Source: Amorphophallus konjac
Taxonomy: Eukaryota; Streptophyta; Magnoliopsida; Alismatales; Araceae
Direction of reading: 5' to 3'
DNA: 64,000 nucleotides
Assembly: GCA_022559845.1 (NCBI GenBank)
Contig: CM040121.1
Span: 511,790,566 to 511,854,565 of the forward strand
The notes beneath the pieces are model-generated. The model ran no database searches, was not told where the DNA came from, and saw only the letters and a program-made list of their open reading frames with translations. The position numbers were made by a program, and so were the translations under genes. Numbering within the stretch: the first letter of the stretch is position 1; every line of letters starts with the position of its first letter. Below are positions 10,466 through 22,900 of the stretch, piece after piece.

Positions 10466-12744
10466 TGATGCGGGATGGACACGGGGACCGACTCTAAGTG
10501 ATATGGACCACGGACTCTAAATGCGGACACAACCAGCAACATACGATGGGAGAGGCTTTAGGCCCGACACTAAGAGCTCTTATGGGCTATACGTCGCTAA
10601 CAGAAACGCAAGCTCACTCGCCGTCCCACGCGAGGGAAACGCGGATCGTGCACGGTTGAGGAACCGGCAGAGTTCAAGGGTAGTCCGACTCACTTCCGGA
10701 CTCGGATCGAGTCACGGGACGGGTCACTCTCACACTCACAGCGGTGATAGGAACTCACGGGCTAGGGCCTATCGCACTCTGCAGTGGCAAAAGACCATAT
10801 ACTAAACTAGCAAGTGAATGCCGAGAAGTTAGGACCATTACCTCCATGCACCCGGCGTGGGGAAGATAACCCCGGCCAATTGCGGACTCCCGGTTAACAA
10901 TTATTACAAAAATATAATAATTTGACCCACTCCACACAGGGAGGTAATAGGTCACATGTGGGCCCTGGGAATCACGCGAATTGGGTTGACGGACAGCATC
11001 TTGATGTCGCCCGGCGGTGCCGAACCCGCGTTTGTAGTGCTGTCCGGACGGCGCGATCTACAGGTCCTGGGGCCCACGGACCGCTCCAACCTCCTACTCT
11101 GGTGGGGTGGGACCCACTGTGATGGGGACCCCTGGTGGCGCGCCTCCCTGGACGGCGGTCGGCTGCAAATTCGGGTCGATGGTCGATCGGCTCCGATCTC
11201 CAAGTTTTTGGAGTGCTGCCCACGGATTTTTATTTCTGTTTTTCGGCGCGCGCTCCGGCGAGATCGGCCGTTGCGATCAATCCCGATGTCGGATCGGGGC
11301 ATAGGAGGTACCGTTGGAAAGCTCTCTTGAATTCCTTCAATCTAGGCCTAGAGAGATGACCTGGATCTGCACGGATCTAGATTTTGTTGAATTTTGAAGT
11401 TTCTGATGTACAGTACCCGAACTCTCATATCAGCAAGGGAGTTGTCTGAGAACTGCCGTTGACTGCCAGGAAGACCTCATATTAAGACTTCAACCTCTTC
11501 ATGAAAGTTGTGGAGGGGAAAGAGAGGAAAACGGACATATTTTTTGTGAATGGATTGGTGGAGGCTACGATTTGGTACGGGTTTTACACTGATAGGTGTT
11601 CGGATCTGGAAACTGGCTGACAGCACTGTAGATGGATCTGAAGACAAATTTTAGAAAATATGAAATGGGCTTTAGAAATTCCAAGAAAATTCGTGGATAG
11701 AGGGGTTGGTGGATAGAACTCTTATTAAAATTTGGAGCTCCTGGGAAAATCAAAAAGTGGCCATAATACTGGAAACTCAGGGCGGGTGAAAATCTAAACA
11801 AAAAATAGACAGATCTGGGAAGATAAGTTAGACGAAAATGGAAAATTATCAAATGGAAGCTTTATGACCAAAAAAATTTTGTGGATCGTTGTTGACACCT
11901 CTGCAACACCTCTTGAAAATTTCAGCTCAATAGGAGCTCGTGGCTGACTGCAGAAATTCGTGGAGGCAACCTCTATCTTGGGTGGACAGAAAATCGGCAG
12001 CAACCGCGGTGGTGCGATGGCGGCACGTGGCGGCGGTGGCGATCACCGGAACTGATAGGGGTGGCTTCACACCACCAGAATACAGCCTTCCTAGCTGCAA
12101 GAAGGAGAGGGAGGAGAGAGGAGGGGGGCGCCCAAGGCTGCTCCAACAAAATTCCTTGAATTCTTATGCATTAATTCTACTAAAATGCTTAATACATGGT
12201 ATTTATATGAAATGGCAAAAGACACAAAATACCCTTGGACCTACGGTTTGTGGGAATATAAAAATGGAGTAGAACTAATTAGTTCTACACACATTTTACA
12301 AAAATTAAAATTGTGATGGTGAGAGGGGGGCGCCCCTTGACCAAGTAGGTGGGGTTGGTGGCCAACCTTGACCCTTAAGCACACTTGTCCCCCACTTGGC
12401 CCACCCTTCTAGAAGCCCACCATTTGAAATGTTGACTGACCCCACATGGGTCCTGGGGGTGAGGTGGATCAATGGGAGGGGGTCTGGGGGGCCCGTGGGA
12501 CCCAAGGGGTCCAAATTGCACATAAGCTCCTCTTACAATCCAAATTACAAACCGAATAAAATGAAATAAACACACATTACACACAAAGAAAGTCTAAACA
12601 AATATGATAAATGTCGTGACTCAAGGGGGAGTCTCCAGGCTGTCTCCGAGCCAGATGGAAGCCGTTGTCGCTCGGGTGGTGTTCCACATACGGTATCGGT
12701 GACTCGCCGACTCGTGCCGTTCGTGTGCTCTAGTGTCCGCACCA
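10466..12744 (-). mobile_element. 5' LTR of the chromovirus
   Basis: On the minus strand it starts TGGTGCGGACAC at 12744 and ends CATCCCGCATCA at 10466. Length is 2279 bp. It matches the 3' LTR along its whole length, with scattered substitutions and an extra ~19 bases near 12670. The primer site follows it and AAGTG flanks it at 12745. Confidence 0.9.
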
Positions 12745-12749
12745 AAGTG
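12745..12749. repeat. Target site duplication AAGTG (right)
   Basis: Matches 5291-5295 exactly and abuts the end of the 5' LTR. Confidence 0.9.
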
Positions 12750-13347
12750 GAAAGTTTCCAAAATTAAGAGAAAATGGCATCGGCAAGGATGGCGCTATTT
12801 CAAGAGAAATCAAAATTTTGGTAGGAATTAAATGCTTAAAAATATGAAATTTTGGAAAATGACATCAGCCATGGTGACATTATTTAGAAAATGGCGCCTC
12901 TCTAGAGAGACTCCAATTCAAAAAATGGCAGCTTGGCCTTGGACGCTATTTTTATGAACGCAGTCGATCCCTTGACCGTTATCTGAATGAACGCGGTCGA
13001 CTTCCAGACCATGATCTCGATGATCATAGTCCCTTAGGGCACCACATTCATGGAAAATGCCCAAAATTTTCAAAATTTATAAAATGGCATTTGGAGTCCT
13101 TGCCATGAATTTTTAAATGGCGTCAGGGGGTCTGACCCTATTTAAATGGCACCCTTCCGGAGAGACTCCAATTTGAAAAGTCTACAAAAATTGGAGAAAA
13201 ATCTAAAAATAGGAAAAAAGAGGAAAAAGAGGATGATCAAGGAAAATATGGAAAATCACTCAAATAGGTCAATTTGATGGTCAATTGGGGGCATTAGAGT
13301 GCAATATGAGATCTTCTCAATGTGACGTCAGTTTTCGTGTGTCTGCA
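12745..13347 (-). mobile_element. LTR family A, minus strand, proximal half (split copy)
   Basis: The reverse complement aligns with 40745-41350: CCCCCAATTGACC.TCAAAT, then TATTTGAGTGATTTTCC, then CCTACCAAAATT. It carries the same GAACGCGGTC and GACCATGATC-like motifs. The LTR probably starts at 13347 on the minus strand (TGCAGACACACG). Flank above 13347 is pyrimidine-rich on the minus strand, so there is no polypurine tract. This is therefore a solo LTR or a 5' LTR rather than a 3' LTR. Confidence 0.78.
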
Positions 13348-14692
13348 AAGGGGAGATGAAGCGAAGTGAACTAAAAAGTGGGCATCAAGGCAAAGGACAC
13401 TCGTCACAACTGACAAGCGATAAGAATTCTCCCGAAAACATCGAGCTAACCACAACGAACAACTAACATGCATGACACATGTCTAGAAGAAGACTAACTA
13501 ACGAACAAAGGGAGATAAAAACACAATCAACCTCATTAGTAGTATGGTTCACTGCTAACGAGGGGATCAAAAGAGCAAATGATTGATAAAATTAAATTGA
13601 GAGAAAAGAATTGAGACAAGGATCATGCCGGTCAACCATACCAAGTGAGTAGATCAGAGAAGACGTTCAAATTTAGAGTGAAATGAAGATCTCTTATTCA
13701 GGAATTGGAGTGCAATTTGCCATTGCCAAGGAGAATTCTTCGAAAGATTATGAGTCGTGAATGCTCAAAAAATGACATGATGCATGCTGGGCTAAAAGAA
13801 AAGAAATCATCAAAACAAATGCAAAGAAAAAGAAAATAAAAAATAAAAAATACTCAAGGATAATATTGCTAGACCAAATAAGTAGGGGTCAAGAGTCTTC
13901 CGCAATCACAATGTGCGTGACAGAGTCCATCGTTCCCCTGTCAATTGAACCTAACGACCTATCCAGCGATTAACTGCATGCTCCTAGATCATTATCATTT
14001 TTGTTAAAAGGGAATATCAGAACCTAGAACACATGGAGAACCAGCCGGTCCTCAAGATAATATAATAAGGGTAGATTAACATATAACAATGCATAGAGAG
14101 ATAGAAAAGAGATAGTTACCTGACTTACGTGTGTGGCGGGATGACATTTTTTGATTTTTTTTATTTTTTCTTTGATTCTCATTTTCACAAAACATGAACT
14201 GAGCAAACAACATACACATAAGCAAACAACAAGTGTGGTGGGACTGCAACACAGTGGGATTGTAAACACAACACAATGGGACACGGTTGGGACATACGGC
14301 AGGATGGTGAAAATATAGATAACTAGGCAAAATAAAGTACGCACAAAACTGCAGAGACGAAGAAAGAATGTAAAAGATAACAAACACCCATACACTTTAG
14401 CCAAAACCAATGACCAAAATGAAGCGTAGATAGAATTGCCGGGCCTATAATTGAAAGGACAAGCCCTCTCATGGAGTCATGTGATGAGCAAAGGCTGAGA
14501 AGGACAAGTGAAGATGAAAAGTTTTAGATTCAGATCAAGGGTTTGGACTGAAGGATCAAGATAGATAAGAAAGGATGTAAGCAAAACAACCAGGGGATAG
14601 GAAAAAGATTAAGCGAGAAATGCCAAGGACCTCTAGCCTGCACACTTAATAAACAATCGCCAGAAAAGAAAAACAATTGCATAGAAAATAAA
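13348..14692. other. No recognisable gene; AT-rich sequence
   Basis: About 1.35 kb between the minus-strand LTR-A copy and the SIRE-type LTR. It contains many A-rich runs and no convincing coding region. The minus frame at 14024-14410 is Cys/Leu/Val-rich with no family signature, so I do not call it. It may be retrotransposon leader or old intergenic DNA. Confidence 0.5.
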
Positions 14693-17311
14693 TGTTGGGC
14701 ATTTCATGTGATATTTTGATGATAACTAAACTTTATGTTTGTATGTGCCTTTGATAATAGTTGCTATGCTTCATGGCTTCTGCATGGGTTTTTGAGGTTC
14801 ATACATGTTTAAGAATCTTACATCAACGTTGGTGTAAGTTAGTATGAATGAAGCTCATACATGTTTAAATGCATGGCTATATGAAGTTGTTTTTGGTTGC
14901 GAAAACTCAAGTTTTCAAAGAGGTTTCAAAGCCTTTTCTGAATGAACAAGGTCTTTGTGCTATTCTTGATGCATTAACCTTGACTATCTTGCAATGCAAG
15001 AACAAATTCATGGTGGACATCATTTAGCTCACAAATGCATGCTTGAATGAATATTTTGTTGTCCATGATCAAGAACAAGTGGTAAATCGTTTTGTTTCTC
15101 TCAAGAATCATTGGTAAGGCCATGGAATTCTCAAATCTGTCATTGAGTGAATTCTGGATAAGTTGCTGCGTCGACCCTCCCAAATAGTGGAGTCGACCTG
15201 CCCATATATTACGTTGACCCAGCTATGTTATATGCAATTCTCTCAATTGGGCTATTGTAGGTTTATGTGTATTGAATTGAATACATTAAACTTGATGAAT
15301 GTGGTTTGAATGGTGTTCACACTTTAGTCAAATGCTTGGCAAATTACTCTTGGTTTTTGGTTTAGGAAAACTGAGTCTTGCTTGTGATTACATGTATATT
15401 CTTCATGGTTCTTAAGGCTTATAATGTGCTTAAGTATTTCACAAAAGTCTTGAACCAAATTGCTTGGATGATGCTCATTCATTGTATGGATGCATGGTTA
15501 TATGGTATCATGTGTTAGTGGTGGAATATGTGCTTAAAAGGGGCTTAACTCGCTTTGTTCAGACCTTGTAGGAGAGGAGTCGACCCCTGGGGTCGACCCT
15601 CCCTGGGCATTGGCCTATCTGCACAACAGACAGACCAGCCAGCTACAAGGGTCGACCCCAGAGGTCGACCCCTTAGCACTGGGTGCTGGTTTTGGTTTTG
15701 CCAATCCAGGTGAATGTTCATAAGAGTGTTTGAAATGCAAATTTGATAAAGCTGTGAATGTGCAAGTCCTCTTTTGTGTGAATTCAAATTCCATGATTGA
15801 GATCATAGCTTTCGGGTTGTGGTGTGTGTGAAGAATGGTCATTTAGAAATAAAGGTTCATAGGTCTTTGTAAAGTCTTGAATGCATTTCATGCATGTTCT
15901 TCAAAGGGCTTATGAGATTACAAAGTGTTTTAAATCATTCATATTAATCTTGGTGAAATTGATTCCTGGTGTGGAAATGTGTTTATAGTGCTTAATAGAC
16001 TCCCAAGACATCCAGAGTTTGATCAAACATAAGGTGGCATCAATGCATATGATAACTCATTGATTTAACTTGTTTTTTTTTTGTTTAGCAGGTTTTTCGG
16101 TTGACCAAAGTGATGGTTCAGTCGACCAAAGCAGCCAAGAAGAAACCATGTCGACCCCCTATGAATACAGGTCGACCTGCTGAGAGGCCGACCGGTTCTG
16201 TTTGGATCGGCCGATCAAACTGCTTGGATCGGTCGACCGATTCCGTCGGGCGTCCGGATCCAGCTTTGCGAATTCCATCCGAAACCCATCTAACCTAACC
16301 CATTTGGGTTCTATCTTTTACCCATTTGCCCCTTGGTTCTTGATGCACATATTAGGGTTATTTTGGAGGGTTCTAGAAAGTATTTCTTAGTCTTTTGCAC
16401 TCCTTTGAATATATATATATATATATATATACATCAGCTACGAATTCAGAGAAAACAACACTAATGTGCTTATGTTTTATATCTTGTAGGAGAAGAAAGG
16501 GGAGAAAGGAAGAAGGAGCTCAAGAGGAGAAGATTTGATCTGCATCAAGACATTTTTGAAGCTTGTGGAAGAAGAGAAAAAGGAGCGAATTGAAGAGAGG
16601 AACGAGAGGACGCTAAAATCGCCACCATCTGTCTTCCCTCCAACCTGACCTTCAAGGAATATCATCAATCAACCTTTGGAGATCAAGGGGATAAATTTTA
16701 CTGCTTTCATTTATTTATCTATGATGTTCTTCATGGTTTACATTTAAGTTTGAGCATGCATTAAACATATATTTTTATTTTTTGAACTCGGATGTATTTG
16801 TGTGTAGACCATCTGTGTACGGTCGTGTGTGTTTGGTGCTGCGACTGTTGCAGCGCGTGTGTTGTTGATCCGGTCGTCGGATCGTGTTGGAGACTCCATC
16901 TCCGTGTGTGTGTGTGTTGGGGCGTGTCCCTGTGTGTGTGCAGGCATCATCCTGCATGTGTGTGTTGGAGCTTTGATCCGTGTTGGGGAGTTATCCCCGT
17001 GCTGATTTTCCATCGAGTGAAGCCTCACCGGTTTGGTGAGGGTTGGACGTAGGTAGTCCGTCGTGGTCCTAAACCACCTTAAAATCCTTGTGTCTTGTGA
17101 TTTGCCTTGTGATTATGTGTTTGACAGCTTAATCTGTTTACATGATTGAGTGAGCTCGGCGAGATTGAGAGAACTTAAGTTTACTCTATTTAGTTTATTT
17201 TCATCAATCTCGTTAAACTTGCTAATTGTGCAAAGAAACTTTTAAATTTACCATATCACTTGGGGGATAATTCAACCTCCCCTTCTTGTCCGCTCGTCAA
17301 CCGGGCCAACA
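14693..17311 (+). mobile_element. 5' LTR of a SIRE-type copia element (SIRE-1)
   Basis: It starts TGTTGGGC and ends GGGCCAACA, a perfect 6-bp inverted terminus (TGTTGG/CCAACA). Length is 2619 bp. A Met-type primer site follows at once. The solo LTR at 41709-43808 is the same family in reverse: both contain a (C)ACCGGTT(C).GTGAGG block and a segment built from CTCCATCTCCGTG-like phrases. The U3 side holds about ten GTCGAC hexamers (15170-16235). The rest of this element is missing after about 17.5 kb. Confidence 0.85.
16409..16431. repeat. (AT)n microsatellite
   Basis: An uninterrupted AT dinucleotide run of about 23 bases inside the SIRE-1 LTR. Confidence 0.9.
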
Positions 17312-17313
17312 AT

Positions 17314-17325
17314 TGGTATCAGAGC
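17314..17325 (+). other. Primer binding site, initiator tRNA-Met type (SIRE-1)
   Basis: TGGTATCAGAGC begins three bases after the LTR end at 17311 and confirms that the LTR is a 5' LTR in plus orientation. Confidence 0.92.
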
Positions 17326-18158
17326 CACGGCTCTATCTTCTTGAGGTCTAACGACCTATAGAGAGATCCCTATCGGCGAACATCATAAGCATCATGTATA
17401 ATAGTTGTTTGTCTTCTCTCCCTCATGATAAGATGGAAGATTGTTACACTTCCCAAAATTATAATACCTACCACATTTTGACTATTTGACTTCTAAAATT
17501 AAAACCAACCATAATGAGACACTTCGTCTTCCTCCGAGTTTAGGTCTTTCAAAACCTCAACTCGTGTCATCTTGTATTTCGTAACGGAGCAAAGCGCACA
17601 GGATAGTGGCTGGGATAAGTAGGAAACGGCAGTAGGAGTGCAAGACTGCAGGAGGGAGAGACGTGTGCCCGGAGCCACCCTTTTTTCTATATGTTGTTGG
17701 CCCTCTCTCTCTCTCTCTTTCGTACCAAGAGTCAAGCTACCTCCTCATTCCTCAGTTTTTTTTGAGTACGTTGCTCTCTTTTGCATATTTGTACCTTGCG
17801 CTCTCTTTCTCTATTATTATCTTATTTTTTATTTACTTCTCTGCCAACTATCGTACATCAGTTTCTTAAATCCTTGCCTCCTCATTTCTTAAATCCTCCT
17901 ACTCATAAGCTTCTCTATCATCAATTTTTTGTAACATCACCACCCTCTTTTATATATAATATATTTTATTTCCCTCTCTTACACGTGAATATGTGAATAG
18001 ATGATTCTCTCACAGGACATATCAAGTGTCATGTGAAAGAAATATTATATGCATATATAAATAATAAAATAATATTAATATCACTTTTATGAAACTTTAA
18101 TATGTGAATGCTATTTTATTGTCTCTTTTTATTTATTTTTCAGAATACCATATCATCT
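17326..18158. other. SIRE-1 leader remnant, then hAT upstream region
   Basis: The first ~150 bases are copia leader following the primer site. From roughly 17.5 kb the sequence becomes the 5' side of the hAT gene. It includes a (CT)n run at 17703-17722, an AT-rich stretch, and a TTATTTTTCAG splice acceptor at 18134-18143 just before the transposase start. I could not fix the boundary. AATGAGACA near 17513 and its complement near 20489 are possible but unconvincing ends. Confidence 0.5.
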
Positions 18159-20252
18159 ATGATTGGAGATTTCACTAATACCGATGCATTACCAACCAAT
18201 ACTATTTGTCTTTCTAAAAATATTTCTCATATGCAACAAAATGATGAGGCAACTATAGTTGTGAATGTATCACAAGAGCCATCTTCACAAAAAAAGAAGA
18301 AGTTAAGATCTAAAGCATGGGAAGATTTTGATAAAACAACAAGTCTAGATGACAGTGAAGTAGCCATATGTAAATATTGCAAGAGAAAATTTGATGGTTC
18401 TAGTGCTAAAGGGACAACTCATTTGAAGAATCATGCGGCAAGATGTCCTAGAAAAAAATATCTTGATATAGGACAACAAATGATTGCAGTGACTGCAACA
18501 AAAAGTGAGGCACTTGCAAAAGTAGCAAATTTTAAATTTGACCAAGAGCGGAGTCTGTGTGACCTTGCAAGGATGATAATGAAGCAAAATTTACCTTTGA
18601 ACTTGGTTGAGCATGAATATTTTCAAATATTTTGTGATAATCTTCAACCACAGTTTAAGGTGGTCTCAAGAAACAATGTTATAACAGATGTGATGAAAAT
18701 ATACAATGAGGAAAATGAAAAATTGTACTCAGTCTTTGATAATATTGATTCCCGAATTAGTCTCACAACAGATATGTGGACATCTAATCAGAATCTTAGT
18801 TATTGTTGTGTCACATCACATTTTATTGATACTAAATGGGAGTTGCATAAGAAAATTATTACTTTTATACCTGCGAAGACTCCACATAATGCTGAGACAC
18901 TCTTTAAGATTATGAAAAATCAAGTGATGACGTGGAACATTGATAAAAAATATTTGTTATCACTGTTGATAATGCAAGTACTAATACTGTAATGATTAGA
19001 GTTCTGGAACATGGGCTTTGTGGTAAAAAGGTGTTGCCATGTCATGGTATTTTTTTGCATGTTCAATGCAATGAACACATTCTTAACTTAATTGTGAAAG
19101 ATGGATTAAATGGAATATCTGGATTATTGAAAAAAATTCATGAAAGTGTAAAGTTTGTGAGGTCATCATCAAAACAAAAGGAAATGTTTGAACAAGTTGT
19201 TGCTCAAGAGAAATTGAAAGGTAAGAAAATGATTTGCACTGATGTCCCTACACGATGGAACTCTACATATTTGATGCTTGGGACTGCACTAGAACTACGT
19301 GTTGCATTTGAACGTTTATCTGAATATGATATTTACTATGAGAGTCTACCTTCCGATGATGAGTGGGAAGTAGGATGGGTTGTACATGAGAATTTGAAGG
19401 TATTCTATGATGCAACTTTGACTCTCTTAGGAAATAAATATGTTACAGCTAATTTGTACTTTCATGACGTGTGTGGTGTGCACATTCATTAGCTTGAAAT
19501 GTTGAAATCTCCCCATGAATTTGTGCATGTAATGGCTGAAAGGATGGTGTCAAATTTTTTGAAGTATTGTGAAGATTGTAGCCTTATTTTGACGGTTACT
19601 CTTATTCTTGATCCTCGATATAAGATGGAGTATATTGACTATGTGTATCAACAGATTTATGGAGGTGTTGCATTTATGCATGTTGAACGAATTCGTTCAA
19701 CGCTTTATGAACTTTACTCTGAGTATGCAAGTGTTTTAGATAACTCATTTTGCTCTCAAGTTTTGAATAAATCGATGATTCTATTGGCAATGATATGGTG
19801 CAGAGTAAAGATGTCAAAAAATTGATAGGAGGATTTAAGAAGTTTATGAGTCAATGTTCTTCCACTACACTATCTATTTCTAGGACTGAGTTAGATATTT
19901 ATTTAGAGGAAACTATCTATCTTGATATTACTGGATTCAATATATTATCATGGTGGAGTAATTATGGGAAAAAATTTCTAACACTTTCAAAAATGGCAAG
20001 AGATATTCTAGCAATCCAAGTTACCACTATTGCATCAGGGTCTGCATTTAGTACCGGTGGAATGGTAGTTGATGAGATTCGTTCTTCATTAGCTCCTGAA
20101 ATTGTACAAGCATTGATATGTGGGCAAGATTGGCTTCCAGCTTTGAAAGAGAAAGGTAACAATCATTTTTCAATATATTTTATGTTTTCAAAATTAATTT
20201 CATATTTATTTTTATGAAATAAAATTTATTTGCAGGTGATATTTCTTCATAG
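18159..20252 (+). pseudogene. hAT-superfamily transposase (BED finger, RICESLEEPER-like), broken
   Basis: Cut-and-paste transposase remnant. The start chosen is ATG 18159, after a TTTTTCAG acceptor. The order is: BED zinc finger with CKYCKRKF and HLKNHAARC (about 18367-18453); middle region with TTDMWTSNQNLSYCC (about 18768); helix-rich core with DVPTRWNSTYLML (about 19240); LDPRYKM (about 19610); and the C-terminal dimerisation domain, with a WWSNYGKKF-like block at about 19954 and IASGSAFSTGG at about 20033. A GT/AG intron (20156-20235) precedes a short last exon ending at 20252. It is broken by a frameshift near 18985, an in-frame TAG at 19490 and a frame change near 19790. Flanking inverted repeats were not resolved. 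Confidence 0.88.
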
Positions 20253-20844
20253 TGACGAATTGCTACATATCTTCTAAATCTTTCTCGACTAAGGTAACAT
20301 TTTTTTAAAAATTTGAATATTAACTAAAATATTTACTAATTGATATCTTATTCTTTTTTTGACAGGATGCTTTGGATGTTACTCACATGGAAGATAGTTT
20401 TTCCTCATATAAAGTTTTTTTAGAGAAATTTAGATATTTTATAGTTGTATTTTAATTTAGAGTTTATTTTATATACTTTTAACTTTTGAATGTCTCATTG
20501 CACTGTTGACGATAAAAAGAAAGAAAGAAGAAAGAAGAAAAAAAGAAGAAGAAGAAAGGGAAGAAGGTGAAGGGGCGGCCCAGACCCACATGGGCCAAGC
20601 CAAAGGGCCCAAAACCACTGGGCCAGGAGAATAAAGGAGAGGTGAGGTAAGAAAAAGAGGGAGAAAGTCAAGGGAGGAGAAGAGTTTTTTAAAAAAAGAG
20701 AGAGAGAAAGGGTCCGGTGTAGGTGGAATCGACTCATCCCACCCTTGTCAAACAAAAAAATAACGAAAACAAAAAAAAAGAGAAAGGGTCCGGTGTAGGT
20801 GGAGTCGACTCCATCTTGGCATGGAGTCGACTCAGCCCACCTTT
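20253..20844. other. hAT 3' side and purine-rich spacer
   Basis: AT-rich 3' sequence to about 20510, then GAA-rich DNA. Within the spacer a block of about 50 bases, GAGAAAGGGTCCGGTGTAGG plus a (G/A)TCGACTC motif, occurs twice (about 20698 and 20783). GTCGACTC links it to SIRE-type LTRs, so it may be an LTR scrap. No gene seen. Confidence 0.5.
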
Positions 20845-22874
20845 TGTTGAATTCTATGTTTTGATGATGTCAATATAATACATTTTTCTTGGTAATAACA
20901 TCAGCTTTATTATTACATGAAATTTGAGTCAGGGAAAACTCACTTTGAACCAAGAAAGGAACCTTCAGAAGTATGGCTAAAAGAATGAAGTGTTGAAGCT
21001 GTATGTTCACCACCTCGACGCATTCAAAGCCACAGAGATGGTTCATAGAAGAGATGCATCGATGCATCGAAGAAATGCACTGGCGCACCAAGATCAAGAC
21101 TGTCATTTTGACGCACTACGTTGAAGCATCTGGGCGATGCACCGATGCACTAGTCAAGGCTCAGGTTCTAAAAGCAACTACGTCGAAGCATCAAGACGAT
21201 GCACCGATGCACTAGTCAAGGCTCGGGTTCTAAAAGCAACTACGTCGAAGCATCATGAATTTGCATTGACGCACCTGGTCAGAAGCCGATGTCTAAGGTC
21301 AGCTATATGAAGGATCTATCAGTTACTGCCTTGATGCACCTGAAGAAGTGCATCGATGCACTAAGTTTGGAAATAGAAATCGAAAGACTACCAGGTCGAA
21401 GAAATTCAAGAGCAAGTGTATGCCGTCACCAGGACAGGTCAAAGCTGAAAGCCACTGCTCCGACGTTTCAATCATCAGCAAATGAGCCACCATCTTCTAC
21501 CTCAACCTGACAAGGTTATGCGTCGACACTTATCATCTACTCTCCAGCACACTTAAGGAAATATTTTTTTGAAGGCATTAGAATGATTAAAATGATTATT
21601 AAAGATTACTTTATGAACGGACGAGTGTCAATGGAGGGATCTTAAGAAAGAATTGGACCGCCAATCAGAAAAGCACACTGAGCTCGTGATAAACCCAGGC
21701 GAACCACGTGCCGATATCTCCGTAGAAAGTTTGGTGAGAAAATCTTCATCACACGTGGATGTTTTCTTTCTGGAAAGTTCAGATAACCATCAGAATATTC
21801 CCTTCCACGTGGACCAATGGAAAATTGGCTGATTGGAATGGAGGACGATGCTCTACTCTCTGCTATAAGTATTAGCCGCTCCATTCAAGAGAGGCTGCCG
21901 AACACTGCTACCGCCGTTAAGAGTGAAATCCCAGAGAGAGTCCTCCAGAGATAGAAGAAAGAGAAGATTACCGTGAGAGGAGGAGAAAAATGAGTGCAGG
22001 TGGCCAATTTTATCTGAAATCTGCTTCGATCTGAAGCTACAGTGTTTTTGTTATTTCTGATCAAAGTTCTTCAATTCTCGTGTTTTCTGTTTTCTTTATG
22101 TTCTTCGTTGTGAACTTTTTTCGTGGTTCCCTCTGCGATAGTAGAGGAATGGAGATTATTCTCCGGAGTCCCCTTTGTAGGTTCAGAGGAAGAGAGGTGT
22201 CCGACCTCTGGTTGAGTGAGATGCAGGGTGTAACTCACGGGGTTCCCTCTACAGTAGTAGAGGAAGGGAGGTTGATCCTCTAGGTTCCTTCTAGTTTTCC
22301 AGGAGAAGCGAGGAGAGTGTTCCTGAGGGAGAAGCTATATTTAGCCGTTGTTGCAGACTGAGTCTGCTGGTTCATTTGCTTTAAGCAAGGAAGCCTCACT
22401 TTGGGAGAGTGAGGGGTGGACGTAGATTACAGATTGCAATCGAACCACCTAAAAATTTTGTTGTCCATTGCATGGTTTGATTGGCTTGGCAATTCAGTAT
22501 GCTTAACTTCGACTAATTGGTATATCAAAAGGCGTAGCTGGAAGGTTAGGTTATGTCTATCTGGAATGCTGGCCCTTGCGTAAAGAGATCATTGGATCAA
22601 ACCTCTGCCTAGTATCGATGTCAGTCATTGTAACCATTCTTGTATGCTAAGTGAGAGTTCAACCTGTTGATTTGATTATTTGCTCTCGCTGAACTCACCA
22701 CGTTATTCTCTACACGCTAGCTAACTGCTTATTTGTTTGACCCGGTGTGTGTGTGCTTGACTTAGTGGTGTGGTTGGCGCATCTGTTCACATTGCTCCCA
22801 GTTTTTTTATCTACTCATTCTTGGGGTCTGATATATTCATCCCCCCCTTCTATATCAGACATATTAGTTTATCA
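20845..22874 (+). mobile_element. 5' LTR of SIRE-2
   Basis: Starts TGTTGAATTCTATG and ends AGTTTATCA, about 2.03 kb. The U3 half carries repeated GATGCA(T/C)CGATGCA and GACGCAC motifs (about 21052-21360). Bases 21129-21178 recur at about 21178-21228 (ACTAGTCAAGGCTC.GGTTCTA), a ~49-bp tandem duplication. Confidence 0.88.
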
Positions 22875-22876
22875 AT

Positions 22877-22888
22877 TGGTATCAGAGC
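22877..22888 (+). other. Primer binding site, initiator tRNA-Met type (SIRE-2)
   Basis: TGGTATCAGAGC two bases after the 5' LTR end; shows plus orientation. Confidence 0.92.
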
Positions 22889-22900
22889 GGATTTCCCAAA

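Larger units (their letters stand above)
5296..12744 (-). mobile_element. Complete non-autonomous chromovirus (Ty3/gypsy), minus strand
   Basis: A 7449 bp element bounded by two LTRs (2260 and 2279 bp) and a perfect AAGTG duplication. Read on the minus strand the order is: 5' LTR 10466-12744, Met primer site, leader, gag, an unknown frame, integrase C-terminus, chromodomain, polypurine tract just above 7555, and 3' LTR 5296-7555. The interior is only 2.9 kb. Protease, RT, RNase H and the integrase core are absent, so mobilisation would need proteins from a relative. By eye I count about 11 mismatches in the first ~240 aligned LTR bases. The 3' LTR lacks about 19 bases near 7500, so the insertion is not recent. 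Confidence 0.92.

Noticed and set aside
14024..14410. Minus-strand Cys/Leu-rich 128-codon frame as a membrane protein
   Set aside because: No signal or family signature, overlapping open frames, and AT-rich non-coding composition.
15170..16235. CRISPR-like or satellite array from repeated GTCGAC
   Set aside because: Spacing is irregular, the repeats are six bases, and the setting is a plant LTR.
17513..20497. AATGAGACA and its complement as terminal repeats of the hAT transposase copy
   Set aside because: Only nine bases match, and the flanking eight bases do not form a duplication.
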